Of a DNA stretch of 64,000 nt, positions 34,215 to 43,376 are shown piece by piece. Every line of letters begins with the position of its first letter. Position 1 is the first letter of the stretch. The position numbers and the translations under genes are program-made. Origin of the DNA: Thalassobaculum_A sp040219215 (lineage in GTDB: Bacteria; Pseudomonadota; Alphaproteobacteria; Thalassobaculales; Thalassobaculaceae); the NCBI RefSeq assembly GCF_040219215.1, contig NZ_JAVJSX010000007.1:297355-361354 (forward strand). Direction: 5' to 3'. A model generated the notes under the pieces. It searched no databases. It was not told where the DNA came from and saw only the letters and a program-made list of their open reading frames with translations.

Positions 34215-35084
34215 TCAATACCCCGGCTGCGACTTCCAGAGCTCCTCGTTGACCTCGCGCATGGTGCGGTCGTGGCTCTTCGCGAGGCAGCCGCGCAGGG
34301 TGATCTTGAAACCCATGTCGGCATAGGCGGCGCAGCGGTCGACCTCCGACCTGGCGCGCGCCAGGCCTTCCTTCGACACCCCCTCGAGGGCGCCGCTGGC
34401 CTGCACCTTGCCCCAGGCCGCGTTCGCGGCGGCCGCGATGGCGCCGGCCGGTTGGGTGCGGACCGGGCCGGAGGCCGGCAGCAGGCTGATCAGTCGGGAC
34501 ATGGTGACCGCGGCGTCGGCCCGTTCGCTGCCGGGCCTGAAGAACGCCTCGGCGGCGAACCGCGCGGCCCCCTCGGCGGTCTCGGCGTCGCGGGCGGCGA
34601 CGGCGGCCGGCACCGGCCGGTCGATGCGCGGCATCAGTGACACCATCGGGGCGATCCGGACCGCCACCTCGGCGGCGCCGAGCGAGGCCAGCCGCTTCTC
34701 GGGCAGCTCGATCCGGGTGCGGGTGAAGTCGCCCTCGCTGACATAACCGAGCAGCCCGGCGGCCGAGACCTCGGTGGTGCTGCCGTCGGTCCGGCGGACC
34801 AGCAGGGTCACGTCGCCGGCGCCGGCGGTGTCGTAGCGCTGCCCGGCGCCCGGCGGCGGCCGGTCCTCCTGCAGGCAGAACGACGAGACCAGGGCGGTGC
34901 AGGCGCCGTCGGCGCAGGTCAGCGGGATCGGCGTGGCCGAGGCGATCAGGCCCAGCACCTGGGGCGGCAGGGCATCGTCGATCGGGATCGACGCCGTCCT
35001 GACGGCCGAGGGGCTGTCGGCAAGAGCCGGCGCGGACAGGGCGAGCAGCGAAGCGGCGAAAGCGAGCGTCAGACGCGAACGCAT
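34215..35084 (-). CDS. Secreted protein of unknown function
   Basis: A 289-residue protein with a strong signal peptide (LTLAFAASLLALSAPALA). The mature part has six cysteines (CADGAC, FCLQE, DRC, RGC), which suggests periplasmic disulphides, a beta-rich first half and a helical Ala-rich second half. I do not recognise a family. AGGAGGG lies eight bases before the ATG. The family B repeat ends two bases before its stop. It is divergent from mttB, and no functional link is evident. Confidence 0.8.
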   Translation of the reverse strand: MRSRLTLAFAASLLALSAPALADSPSAVRTASIPIDDALPPQVLGLIASATPIPLTCADGACTALVSSFCLQEDRPPPGAGQRYDTAGAGDVTLLVRRTDGSTTEVSAAGLLGYVSEGDFTRTRIELPEKRLASLGAAEVAVRIAPMVSLMPRIDRPVPAAVAARDAETAEGAARFAAEAFFRPGSERADAAVTMSRLISLLPASGPVRTQPAGAIAAAANAAWGKVQASGALEGVSKEGLARARSEVDRCAAYADMGFKITLRGCLAKSHDRTMREVNEELWKSQPGY

Positions 35085-35341
35085 GGACGTTTCCCTCCTG
35101 AGTTCGGCCCACACGCCACACTCCGGTGCCGTCCGGACCGATCGCCCGAAGTGTCGCACCGGCCATGCCGGCGGTCAAACAGGCGGGCGCCGTCGGGCCC
35201 GACACGTCCGCGTGAGTTGCCGCGTGAGCCGCGGGGTAGCCAAAGCGCGACTTGCAGGCGTCGCGCCGGTGCAAGACGCGGCCCGGCCCTGCGCGGACAC
35301 TCCGCCCCGGTTCGGGAGTACTGCGCGGCTCGGAGGCTGCC

Positions 35342-36946
35342 ATGACAGACGATATCGACGGCCTGATCGACACCACCGGCGCCACGGACGCGGCAACTGC
35401 CGGCGAGCCGCGCGAGCGCCGCGGCCGCGGCGCCGCCAGCGGCCGCGAGGCTCGCCGCGCCGCCCGGTCCCGGCCGAAGACCGCCTACGCGCCCTACATC
35501 CTGCGCCGGGTGCCGACCTTCGACGTGCTGTCGGAGGAGGGGCTGCAGATCATCGAGGCCAATGCCGAGACCATCCTCGAGGAGATCGGCATCGACTTCC
35601 GCGACGACGCCGAGGCGCTGGATCTCTGGCGCGAGGCCGGGGCCGACGTCCAGGGCGAGCGCGTGCACATCCCGCGCGGCCTGGCCCGCAAGCTGATCGC
35701 GACGGCGCCGGCCGAGTTCACCCAGCACGCCCGCAACCCCGAGCGTTCGGTGCAGATCGGCGGCAAGGCGACGGTGTTCGCGCCGGTCTACGGCCCGCCC
35801 TTCGTGCGCGGCCTGGACGGCGGCCGGCGCTACGCCACCATCGAGGACTTCCGGAACTTCGTGAAGCTGGCCTACCAGTCGCCGGCGCTGCACCACTCGG
35901 GCGGGACCGTGTGCGAGCCGGTCGACCTGCCGGTGAACAAGCGCCACCTCGACATGAACTACGCCCATATGCGGTATTCCGACAAACCGTTCATGGGCTC
36001 GGTCACCCATCCGCTGCGGGCGCTCGACACCATCGAGATGGCGAAGATCCTGTTCGGCGCCGAGTTCGTCGAGCACAACACCGTCATCACCTCGCTGATC
36101 AACGCCAACTCGCCGATGGTCTGGGACTCGACCATGCTCGGCGCCCTGAAGAACTACGCCCGCGCCAACCAGGCGACCATCGTCACGCCGTTCATCCTGG
36201 CCGGTGCCATGTCGCCGGTGACGGTGGCCGGGACCCTGGCCCAGACCCTGGCGGAATCGATGGCCGGCATGGCCTTCGCCCAGCTCTGCCGGCCCGGCGC
36301 CCCGGTGATCTTCGGCAGCTTCGCGTCGTCGATCTCGATGCAGTCCGGCGCCCCGACCTTCGGCACCCCGGAGCCGGCGCTGGTGCTGTACGGCTGCGCC
36401 CAGCTGGCCCGCCGCCTCGGCGTCCCGTTCCGCTCCGGCGGCTCGCTGTGCGGGTCGAAGACCGCCGACGCCCAGGCCGCGTTCGAGAGCGCCAACACCC
36501 TGCTGCCGACCGTGCTGGGCGGCGTGAACTTCGTGCTGCACGCCGCCGGCTGGCTGGAGGGCGGGCTGGTGTCGTCCTACGAGAAGTTCGTCATGGACGC
36601 CGACCAGCTCGGCATGATGCGGACCATGCTGGAGGGCATCGACCTCAGCGAAAACGGCCAGGCGATGGACGCCATCCGCGAGGTCGGGCCGGGCGCCCAC
36701 TTCCTCGGCTGCGCCCACACCCAGGCGAATTTCGAGACCGCCTTCTACCGGTCGTCGATCGCCGACAACAACACCTACGAGCAGTGGCTGGCCGAGGGCG
36801 AGCGCGACGCCAACACCCGCGCCGGCGCGCTGGCGAAGAAGATGCTGGACGAGTACGAGGCCCCGGCGATCGACCCGGCCGTCGACGAGGCGCTGGTCGC
36901 GTTCATCGCGAAGAAGAAGGCCGAGTTCCCCGACTCGAACATCTGA
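35342..36946 (+). CDS. MttB-family methyltransferase (non-pyrrolysine)
   Basis: A 534-residue protein of the trimethylamine methyltransferase (MttB) family. The first 45 residues are Arg-rich and low complexity; the TIM-barrel domain follows (PYILRRVPTFDVLSEEGLQIIEANAETILEEIGI). There is no in-frame TAG, so it lacks pyrrolysine. Non-pyrrolysine members such as MtgB demethylate glycine betaine or other quaternary amines using a corrinoid protein. No corrinoid protein or MtgA gene is in the window, so the substrate is unknown. Confidence 0.9.
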   Translation: MTDDIDGLIDTTGATDAATAGEPRERRGRGAASGREARRAARSRPKTAYAPYILRRVPTFDVLSEEGLQIIEANAETILEEIGIDFRDDAEALDLWREAGADVQGERVHIPRGLARKLIATAPAEFTQHARNPERSVQIGGKATVFAPVYGPPFVRGLDGGRRYATIEDFRNFVKLAYQSPALHHSGGTVCEPVDLPVNKRHLDMNYAHMRYSDKPFMGSVTHPLRALDTIEMAKILFGAEFVEHNTVITSLINANSPMVWDSTMLGALKNYARANQATIVTPFILAGAMSPVTVAGTLAQTLAESMAGMAFAQLCRPGAPVIFGSFASSISMQSGAPTFGTPEPALVLYGCAQLARRLGVPFRSGGSLCGSKTADAQAAFESANTLLPTVLGGVNFVLHAAGWLEGGLVSSYEKFVMDADQLGMMRTMLEGIDLSENGQAMDAIREVGPGAHFLGCAHTQANFETAFYRSSIADNNTYEQWLAEGERDANTRAGALAKKMLDEYEAPAIDPAVDEALVAFIAKKKAEFPDSNI

Positions 36947-36985
36947 GGGCGCGGCGCGGGCAGGGACAGGGGTCCTCGCCGTCGC

Positions 36986-37474
36986 CTACGAGGCCTTTGC
37001 CGTGTACGCCTTCATGGCCGCCAGGGTCTCGGCGCTGACGGTGTGCTCCATGCCTTCGGCGTCCCGGCGGGCGGTCTCCCGGCTGACCCCGAGGGCCAGG
37101 AGGAAGTCGATGACGACGCGGTGGCGGCACCGGCTCTCCTCGGCCCGGGCCCGGCCGGCATCGGTCAGGAACACGGCGCGATAGGGGCGCTGGGTGATCA
37201 GGCCTTCCTGGGCGAGACGCTTGAGCATCTTGTTCACCGTCGGCTTGGCCACGCCGAACCGGGCCGCGATATCGACCGGGCGCGCCTCGCCGCCGTCGTC
37301 GACCAGGTCGGCGATCAGCTCCACGTAGTCCTCGACGAGTTCGTTGCGCCGGGCCTCGCGCACGTGCCGGAATGCCGTCGCCTGGACCTCCACCGGGGCC
37401 AGCCCCTCGACGACCGGCGATTCCCCGTCTTCCGCGCGCGTCGGGCGGGCGGACCGCTGGGGCATATCGGGCAT
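36986..37474 (-). CDS. mntR: MntR-like DtxR-family transcriptional regulator (first copy)
   Basis: A 162-residue manganese-type regulator. After a 40-residue polar leader comes the DNA-binding winged helix (ELVEDYVELIADLVDDGGEARPVDIAARFGVAKPTVNKMLKRL) and a C-terminal metal-binding and dimerisation helix pair (RHRVVIDFLLALGV ... DAEGMEHTVSAETL), whose Glu and His residues would hold Mn2+. It is divergent from the Mn importer, with two operator-like palindromes between. A paralogue lies on the other side of the importer. Repression of the importer by Mn2+ is inferred from family and context. Confidence 0.88.
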   Translation of the reverse strand: MPDMPQRSARPTRAEDGESPVVEGLAPVEVQATAFRHVREARRNELVEDYVELIADLVDDGGEARPVDIAARFGVAKPTVNKMLKRLAQEGLITQRPYRAVFLTDAGRARAEESRCRHRVVIDFLLALGVSRETARRDAEGMEHTVSAETLAAMKAYTAKAS

Positions 37475-37495
37475 CGACCGTCTCTCGCTCTCGGC

Positions 37496-37515
37496 AAGTT
37501 AGATTGAGCTAACTT
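37496..37515. promoter_or_regulatory. MntR/DtxR-type operator 1
   Basis: AAGTTAGATTGAGCTAACTT: perfect 7-bp arms AAGTTAG and CTAACTT around 6 bases, 21 bp before the mntR start. It carries the TTAG-N6-CTAA core known for DtxR-family operators. Similar sites are at 37594-37613 and 41312-41331. Confidence 0.65.
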
Positions 37516-37593
37516 CAGTAGCGACAATTTACACGGCCGATCGGACGGTCGCCAGGGCGATCTACGGGGCGCCGACGGTGTTTCGCAGCGGCA

Positions 37594-37613
37594 GAGTTAC
37601 CTATTGCTAACTT
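37594..37613. promoter_or_regulatory. MntR/DtxR-type operator 2
   Basis: GAGTTACCTATTGCTAACTT shares the TTA-N8-TAA core and GCTAACTT half with operator 1. It lies about 72-91 bp before the importer's first gene, in an AT-rich promoter stretch. A further short palindrome, GTTACTAAC at 37641-37649, follows. Confidence 0.6.
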
Positions 37614-37685
37614 CTCGCTACGATACTAAATGTTATCGAGGTTACTAACTCGCCGGTGGCGTCGGAGGGCGCCCCATCCAGGGAG

Positions 37686-38588
37686 ATGCCCGTGTTCCGA
37701 CCTTTCCTGCACCTCGCCGCCGTGGGCCTGCTGGCGACCTGCACGGCAACCGCCGCCGCCGCCGACCGGATGAAGGTCGTCACCACCTTCACGGTGATCG
37801 CGGACATGGCCGGCAACGTGGCGGGCGATGCTGCCGAGGTCGTGTCGGTCACCAAGCCGGGGGCGGAGATCCACGGCTACGAGCCCACGCCCCAGGACAT
37901 CGTGCGGGCCAGCGGCGCCGACCTCATCCTGTGGAACGGCCTGAACCTGGAGCGCTGGTTCGAGCAGTTCCTGGCCAATCTCGGAGACGTGCCCTCGGTC
38001 ACCCTGAGCGACGGCATCGACCCGATCCCGATCTCGGCGGGGACCTACCAGGGCAAGCCCAACCCGCACGCCTGGATGAGCCTGGACAACGCGCTGGTCT
38101 ACGTCGACAACATCGCCGAGGCCTTCGCCCGGCACGACCCGGGGAACGCCGCGACCTACGCGCGGAACGCCGGCGCCTACAAGGACCGGCTGCGGGCCAC
38201 CATCGCGCCGCTGAAGGCCCGCATCGCCCGGATCCCGGAGAGCCAGCGCTGGCTGGTGACCTGCGAGGGCGCCTTCAGCTACCTGGCCCGGGACTTCGGC
38301 ATGAAGGAGCTCTACCTCTGGCCGATCAACGCCGACCAGATGGGTACGCCACAGCAGGTGCGCGGCGTGATCGACGGGGTGAGGGCCCACCGAATCCCGG
38401 CGGTGTTCTGCGAGAGTACCGTGAATACGGCACCGGCCAGGCAGGTGGCGCGGGAGACCGGGGCCAACTACGGTGGCGTCCTCTATGTCGATTCACTGAG
38501 CGCGGCTGACGGTCCGGTTCCGACCTATCTCGACCTCCTGAAGATCACCGCCCAGACGATCGCGGACGGTCTGGCAGCCACGAACTGA
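37686..38588 (+). CDS. Manganese-type ABC transporter substrate-binding protein
   Basis: A 300-residue periplasmic metal-binding protein (cluster 9/ZnuA-like) with signal peptide (HLAAVGLLATCTATAAAA). Metal ligands are visible as His in AEIHGYEP, His in NPHAWMSL, Glu in FCESTVN and Asp in YVDSLS; the His-rich loop of zinc-specific ZnuA is absent, which favours Mn2+ (SitA/MntA type). The start is uncertain: ATG 37686 or GTG 37692, the latter six bases after GGGAG; a GTG at 37656 is also in frame. It is the first gene of the import operon. Confidence 0.9.
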   Translation: MPVFRPFLHLAAVGLLATCTATAAAADRMKVVTTFTVIADMAGNVAGDAAEVVSVTKPGAEIHGYEPTPQDIVRASGADLILWNGLNLERWFEQFLANLGDVPSVTLSDGIDPIPISAGTYQGKPNPHAWMSLDNALVYVDNIAEAFARHDPGNAATYARNAGAYKDRLRATIAPLKARIARIPESQRWLVTCEGAFSYLARDFGMKELYLWPINADQMGTPQQVRGVIDGVRAHRIPAVFCESTVNTAPARQVARETGANYGGVLYVDSLSAADGPVPTYLDLLKITAQTIADGLAATN

Positions 38589-38639
38589 CAGGACGGCATT
38601 CTCCGCCACCGCCTTCACGACGGACCCCGGCGATACCCC

Positions 38640-39548
38640 ATGCAGAGCGATCAGCAGGCCTCCCCCCCCGACCAGTGGTCGACCGAGCCCGACGGACCGG
38701 GTGGTGGCATTCTGGCGCGCGACCTGTGGGTGACCTATCGCAACGGGCACACGGCGGTCCATGACGCCAGCTTCGCCATCCCGCGCGGCACGGTGACCGG
38801 CCTGGTCGGCGTGAACGGGGCGGGCAAGTCGACGATCTTCAAGGCGATCATGGGGTTCGTCCCGGTGGCGCGTGGCGAGATCCGCCTGCTCGGCCGCAGC
38901 GTCAAGCAGGCTCTCAAGGACAAGCTGGTCGCCTATGTGCCGCAGTCGGAGGAGGTCGACTGGAGCTTTCCCGTGCTGGTCGAGGACGTGGTGATGATGG
39001 GGCGCTACGGCCATATGGGGTTTCTGCGCCGGCCGTCGGCCCGGGACCGCGAGGCGGTCGACCTGGCGCTCGCCCGCGTCGGCATGCAGGACCTCCGCGA
39101 GCGGCAGATCGGCGAGCTCTCCGGCGGCCAGCGCAAGCGGGTGTTCCTTGCCCGCGCCCTCGCCCAGGACGGCCAGGTGATCCTGCTGGACGAGCCGTTC
39201 ACCGGCGTCGACGTCAAGACCGAGGAGCAGATCGTCACGCTGCTGCGCGAACTCCGGGCCGAGGGCCGGGTCATGCTGGTGTCCACCCACAATCTCGGCT
39301 CGGTGCCGGAATACTGCGATCGGACGGTGCTGGTGAAGGGCACGGTGCTGGCGCACGGCCCGACCGAGACCACCTTCACCCGCAGCAATCTGGAGCGTGC
39401 CTTCGGCGGCGTGCTGCGGCACTTCACCCTGGGCGGGGAGGTGCTGCACGACGATGCCGACAGCCGCGCGGTCACCATCCTGACCGACGACGAGCGACCC
39501 TTCGTGCAGTATGGCGAACGCACCGTGCAGAGCGAGGAGGGGTCGTGA
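38640..39548 (+). CDS. Manganese-type ABC transporter ATPase
   Basis: A 302-residue ATP-binding subunit with Walker A GVNGAGKST, Q-loop VPQSEEVDW, signature LSGGQRKR, Walker B VILLDEPFTGVD and H-loop STHNLG. The C-terminal 45 residues form an acidic tail after the usual end. It follows the binding-protein gene by 51 bases and overlaps the first permease gene by 4 bases. Confidence 0.93.
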   Translation: MQSDQQASPPDQWSTEPDGPGGGILARDLWVTYRNGHTAVHDASFAIPRGTVTGLVGVNGAGKSTIFKAIMGFVPVARGEIRLLGRSVKQALKDKLVAYVPQSEEVDWSFPVLVEDVVMMGRYGHMGFLRRPSARDREAVDLALARVGMQDLRERQIGELSGGQRKRVFLARALAQDGQVILLDEPFTGVDVKTEEQIVTLLRELRAEGRVMLVSTHNLGSVPEYCDRTVLVKGTVLAHGPTETTFTRSNLERAFGGVLRHFTLGGEVLHDDADSRAVTILTDDERPFVQYGERTVQSEEGS

Positions 39549-40414
39549 GCGCCCTGCTGCTCGAGCCCTTCGGCTACGGCTACATGACGAACGCCATGTG
39601 GGTCTCGGCGCTGGTCGGCGGCGTGTGCGCCTTCCTCTCGGCCTATCTCATGCTCAAGGGCTGGTCGCTGATCGGCGACGCGCTGTCCCATTCGGTGGTG
39701 CCGGGGGTCGCCGGCGCCTACATCCTCGGCCTGCCGTTCGCCCTGGGGGCGTTCATCGCCGGCGGGCTGGCGGCCGCCACGATGCTGTTCCTGTCCGAGC
39801 GCTCGGGCCTCAAGGTCGACGTGATCATCGGACTGATCTTCACCTCGTTCTTCGGACTCGGGCTGTTCATCGTGTCGATCAACCCGATGTCGGTGAGCGT
39901 CCAGACCATCACCATGGGCAACATCCTGGCGATCAGCCCGGACGACACGCTGCAGCTGGCGATCATCGGCTTCGTGTCCCTGGCGGTTCTGCTGGCGAAG
40001 TGGAAGGACCTGATGGTCACCTTCTTCGACGAGAACCATGCCCGCTCGGTCGGACTGCGGCCGGGGCTGCTGAAGGCCGTGTTCTTCATGCTGCTCTCGG
40101 CCTCGGTGGTGGCGGCGATGCAGACCGTCGGCGCCTTCCTGGTGATCGCCATGGTCGTCACCCCGGGCGCCACCGCCTACCTGCTCTGCGACCGGTTTCC
40201 GCGGCTGATCGTCACCTCGGTCGCGATCGGCGCGGCGACCGCCTTTGCCGGCGCCTATGCCAGCTATTTCCTGGACGGCGCCACCGGCGGCATCATCGTC
40301 ACGCTGCAGACCGCGATCTTCCTGGTCGCCTTCGTCCTGGCGCCGAAGCACGGCCTGCTGGCGGCGCGACGCAAGGCGGCCGCGGCGCTGCGCCGCGGGA
40401 GGGTGACCCCGTGA
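39545..40414 (+). CDS. Manganese-type ABC transporter permease 1
   Basis: A 289-residue ABC-3 family permease with about eight membrane helices and the family segments LMLKGWSLIGDALSHSVVPGVAG and VGAFLVIAMVVTPGATAYLL. It starts with GTG, overlapping the ATPase gene (GTGA). It is paralogous to the next gene; Mn/Fe importers of the SitABCD type usually have two such permeases. Confidence 0.93.
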   Translation: MSALLLEPFGYGYMTNAMWVSALVGGVCAFLSAYLMLKGWSLIGDALSHSVVPGVAGAYILGLPFALGAFIAGGLAAATMLFLSERSGLKVDVIIGLIFTSFFGLGLFIVSINPMSVSVQTITMGNILAISPDDTLQLAIIGFVSLAVLLAKWKDLMVTFFDENHARSVGLRPGLLKAVFFMLLSASVVAAMQTVGAFLVIAMVVTPGATAYLLCDRFPRLIVTSVAIGAATAFAGAYASYFLDGATGGIIVTLQTAIFLVAFVLAPKHGLLAARRKAAAALRRGRVTP

Positions 40415-41271
40415 CCGATCTCGACGCGCTGCTCCTGCCCTTCGGCTTCGGCTTCATGCGGAACGCCTTCTACATCTCGATCCTGGTGTCGGTGCCGACC
40501 GCCCTGATCTCCTGCTACCTGGTGCTGAAGGGCTGGGCGCTGATGGGCGACTCGGTGAGCCACGCGGTCCTGCCGGGGATCGTGCTGGCCCATATCCTCG
40601 GCATCCCCCTGATCATCGGCGCGTTCGCCGCCGGCATGACCTGCGCGCTCGCCACCGGCTACCTGTCGCATAACAGCCGGGTGAAGCGGGACACGGTGAT
40701 GGGGGTGGTGTTCTCGGGCATGTTCGCCGTCGGCATCGTGCTGTACGTCTCCATCGAGACCGACGTCCACCTCGACCACGTCCTGTTCGGGAACATGCTG
40801 GGGGTCGAGCCCCACGAGCTCTGGACCGCCGGCCTGATCTCCCTCGCGGTGACCGTCGCCGTCGCCGTGAAGTGGAAGGACCTCCTGCTGCACAGTTTCG
40901 ACCCGGCCCAGGCCCAGGCGTCGGGACTGCCGGTCGTCTGGATCCACTACGGGCTGCTGGCGGCGCTGTCCCTGACCATCGTCGCGACCCTGACGGCGGC
41001 CGGCCTGATCCTCGCCGTCGGCCTGCTGATCGGTCCCGGCGCCGTCGCGTTTCTGCTGGTCCGGAGCTTCGGCCGGATGCTGCTGGTCGCGGTCGCGGTC
41101 TGCATGGCCTCGATGCTGTCCGGCGCCTATCTGAGCTTCTTCCTCGACAGCGCGCCGGCCCCGACCATCGTGCTGGTGCTCACCGCGGTCTTCATCCTGG
41201 CGTTCGTGCGGCGCCAGATCGTGACCCGCAGCCGTTCCCGACGGGCCGTCGAAGCCGCTGCCGCCGAGTGA
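40411..41271 (+). CDS. Manganese-type ABC transporter permease 2
   Basis: A 286-residue ABC-3 family permease: LVLKGWALMGDSVSHAVLPGIVL and AAGLILAVGLLIGPGAVAFLL match the family, with about eight membrane helices. The GTG start overlaps the previous stop by 4 bases; the frame is open much further upstream but that part is shadow. It ends the import operon, and a second MntR paralogue follows after operator 3. Confidence 0.93.
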   Translation: MTDLDALLLPFGFGFMRNAFYISILVSVPTALISCYLVLKGWALMGDSVSHAVLPGIVLAHILGIPLIIGAFAAGMTCALATGYLSHNSRVKRDTVMGVVFSGMFAVGIVLYVSIETDVHLDHVLFGNMLGVEPHELWTAGLISLAVTVAVAVKWKDLLLHSFDPAQAQASGLPVVWIHYGLLAALSLTIVATLTAAGLILAVGLLIGPGAVAFLLVRSFGRMLLVAVAVCMASMLSGAYLSFFLDSAPAPTIVLVLTAVFILAFVRRQIVTRSRSRRAVEAAAAE

Positions 41272-41311
41272 CGCCGGGCGATCTCACGATGGGCCGGCGG
41301 TCTCGGCCGTG

Positions 41312-41331
41312 GAGTTAGTATAAGCTAAGAA
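41312..41331. promoter_or_regulatory. MntR/DtxR-type operator 3
   Basis: GAGTTAGTATAAGCTAAGAA keeps the TTAG-N6-CTAA core of operators 1 and 2, but the outer bases of the right half differ. It lies 56-75 bp before the second mntR-like gene, so that gene is probably in the same regulon. Confidence 0.6.
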
Positions 41332-41386
41332 TCGAAGATGACCCTCCAACTTGTCATTGGCCGTCGAGTGCTGTAAGGCCCTGGCG

Positions 41387-41884
41387 ATGACGGCGGATCC
41401 CAAGCACCAGGCCCTCGCCCATGTCAGCCGCCCGGGCGAGCCGGGCCGGCTGATCGACGCCGAGCAGCACGCCCGCCAGCACACCGGCGTGCGCAAGGCG
41501 CACGAGACCGAGCTGGTCGAGGACTATGTCGAGTTGATCGCCGACCTGATCGACGCCACCGGCGAGGCCCGGGCGGTCGACATCGCCCAGCGCATGGGCG
41601 TGCGGCAGGCCACCGTCGCGGCCATGGTGCGGCGCCTGCAGACCCGCGGGCTGGCGACCAGCGAGCCCTATCGCGCGATCTTCCTGACCGAGGCCGGCCG
41701 CCGCATGGCCGACGATTCGCGGGCCCGGCACGCCGTGGTCCTGCGCTTCCTGCTGGCGCTGGGGGTGCCCGAGACCGTGGCGTTCCGCGACGCCGAGGGC
41801 ATCGAGCACCATGTCAGCCCGACCACCCTCAAGGTGCTCGACGACTGGATCGACCGGCTGGAGGCGACCGGCGGCAAGCCCTGA
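41387..41884 (+). CDS. mntR: MntR-like DtxR-family transcriptional regulator (second copy)
   Basis: A 165-residue paralogue of the regulator encoded upstream of the importer. The shared core includes ELVEDYVELIADLID, VDIAQRMGV and RHAVVLRFLLALGV followed by RDAEGIEHHVSPTTL, but recognition-helix residues differ (RQATVAAMVRRL against KPTVNKMLKRL). I set the start at ATG 41387; a TTG at 41351 is in frame. Its own operator-like palindrome suggests autoregulation or control by the first copy. It may have a separate metal or target range. Confidence 0.87.
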   Translation: MTADPKHQALAHVSRPGEPGRLIDAEQHARQHTGVRKAHETELVEDYVELIADLIDATGEARAVDIAQRMGVRQATVAAMVRRLQTRGLATSEPYRAIFLTEAGRRMADDSRARHAVVLRFLLALGVPETVAFRDAEGIEHHVSPTTLKVLDDWIDRLEATGGKP

Positions 41885-41999
41885 GCGGCGACTTGGCCCC
41901 AGCGGCCGCGTGCCGGCAGGACTCACCGAAGACCCGGGCCTGGTGTATCCTGTGGCCGGGAATCGCGGCGAATCGCGGTTCCCGTCGGAGACCATGGCC

Positions 42000-42794
42000 A
42001 TGATCCGCCGGGCGTTCCGCATGCTTGCCGCCGCCGCGCTGCTGTCGACCGGCGCGGCCCACGCCGTCCTCGCCCAGACCGCCGCGAACCCGGACGCCGT
42101 AAGGACCACCGACATCAACATGGTGGTCGCGCTCGACCGCTCGGAATCGGTCGATATCGACGAACGCACGGCCCAGGCCGAGAGCCTGGCCGCCGCCCTG
42201 ACCGACCCGCGCTTCGTCGCCGCGGTGCGGGCCGGCTGGCTGGGCCGCATCGGGATCGCGGTGATGACCTGGTCGAGCTTCAACCGGACCCAGGTCGTGG
42301 TGCCGTGGACGGTGATCGCCGGCGACGCCGACGCCGCGGGGATCGTCGCCATCCTGCGCGAGTACCAGGCCAGCGGCGGCGACGTCGAGCACCGGCCGCA
42401 GACCGACATCGCGCTGGCGCTCGGCGCCGGCGCCGAGCTGCTGGCCGCCGCCCCGTTCCAGGCGCCCAAGCAGATCCTCAACGTGATCTCCGACGGCATC
42501 GACAATTTCGGCCGCGAGGCCTTCGTGGACCGCGACGAGGCGCTGGCCCACGGCATCACCATCAACGGCCTGGTGCACGCCCGCGGCGCCGCCATCCCGA
42601 TCGTCGAGCGGTTCTTCGAGCGCCAGGTGATCGGCGGGCCCTACGCCTTCGTGCTGTCGACCCCGACGCCGGACAGCTTCACCACCGCCATGCTGCGCAA
42701 GATGCTGCTGGAGATCGCCGCCGCCGGGCGGTCCAGCCGCCCGGACGGCTCAGGATCCGTGAAGGTGCCGCCGCACCGGCCGTTGCGCGGCTAG
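42000..42794 (+). CDS. Exported DUF1194 protein (VWA-like)
   Basis: A 264-residue protein with a signal peptide (MLAAAALLSTGAAHAVLA) and a DUF1194 domain: NMVVALDRSESVD carries a MIDAS-like DxSxS, and WSSFNRTQVVVPWTVI and NVISDGIDNFG are family blocks. It resembles von Willebrand factor A domains, which bind ligands through a metal ion. ATG 42000 is nine bases after GGAG; an ATG six bases earlier is possible. No partner is evident; the family is widespread in alphaproteobacteria. Confidence 0.88.
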   Translation: MIRRAFRMLAAAALLSTGAAHAVLAQTAANPDAVRTTDINMVVALDRSESVDIDERTAQAESLAAALTDPRFVAAVRAGWLGRIGIAVMTWSSFNRTQVVVPWTVIAGDADAAGIVAILREYQASGGDVEHRPQTDIALALGAGAELLAAAPFQAPKQILNVISDGIDNFGREAFVDRDEALAHGITINGLVHARGAAIPIVERFFERQVIGGPYAFVLSTPTPDSFTTAMLRKMLLEIAAAGRSSRPDGSGSVKVPPHRPLRG

Positions 42795-42813
42795 CCGGCC
42801 TCAGAAACCGGCC

Positions 42814-43197
42814 TCAGAAGAAGGCCTCCGGCCGGTCGATCGGCCGCTCGTCGACCAGCACCAGCCAGCCCTTGACGATCCGCCAGATCAGCCAGAGATG
42901 GGCGGCGAGCAGGATCAGCCAGCCGACCAGCAGGATCACGGTCAGCCAGCCGGCCACCACCATCAGCAGCCACAGCCAGAACGTCCGGATCTGCCAGGCG
43001 ACGTGGGTCTCCAGATAGCTGCCGGCGACCTCGCCGCGCTTCAGATAGGCCAGGATCACCCCCAGCATGCCGGGGATCTGGAACACCACCGACAGGCCGA
43101 ACAGCGCGTAGACCACGTGGATCGCCAGCTTGTCGTTCTCCGGCAACGAGAGCCGGAACGGCAGGTTGCGGCGGGTCGAGGGAATGTGGTCGGGCAT
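42814..43197 (-). CDS. Integral membrane protein, DUF4870-like
   Basis: A 127-residue protein with three membrane helices (about 25-50, 65-85, 90-110), and the segments DKLAIHVVYALFGLSVVF and ETHVAWQIRTFWLWLL resembling the DUF4870/Tic20-like small membrane family. The start at ATG 43197 is supported by GGATC upstream. Function is unknown. It is convergent with the DUF1194 gene and divergent from ltaE. Confidence 0.8.
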   Translation of the reverse strand: MPDHIPSTRRNLPFRLSLPENDKLAIHVVYALFGLSVVFQIPGMLGVILAYLKRGEVAGSYLETHVAWQIRTFWLWLLMVVAGWLTVILLVGWLILLAAHLWLIWRIVKGWLVLVDERPIDRPEAFF

Positions 43198-43376
43198 GGC
43201 GGATCCGGCGGTGGCTGTCGTCCGACAGATGGGGGCGCCGGGCCGGGTCGGCAACGAGGCGGCGGCCGGGCGTACGTCTTCGTTCCGCTGGCGTTCAATC
43301 TTGCCTCTGCCGTACCGCGGCGGTCCGCGTCTATCATGGCCGACGCTTGTTCGACCCGATCACCGAGGACCCGCCC

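Noticed and set aside
35342..36946. Pyrrolysine-containing MttB
   Set aside because: No in-frame TAG codon is present; the frame is open throughout.
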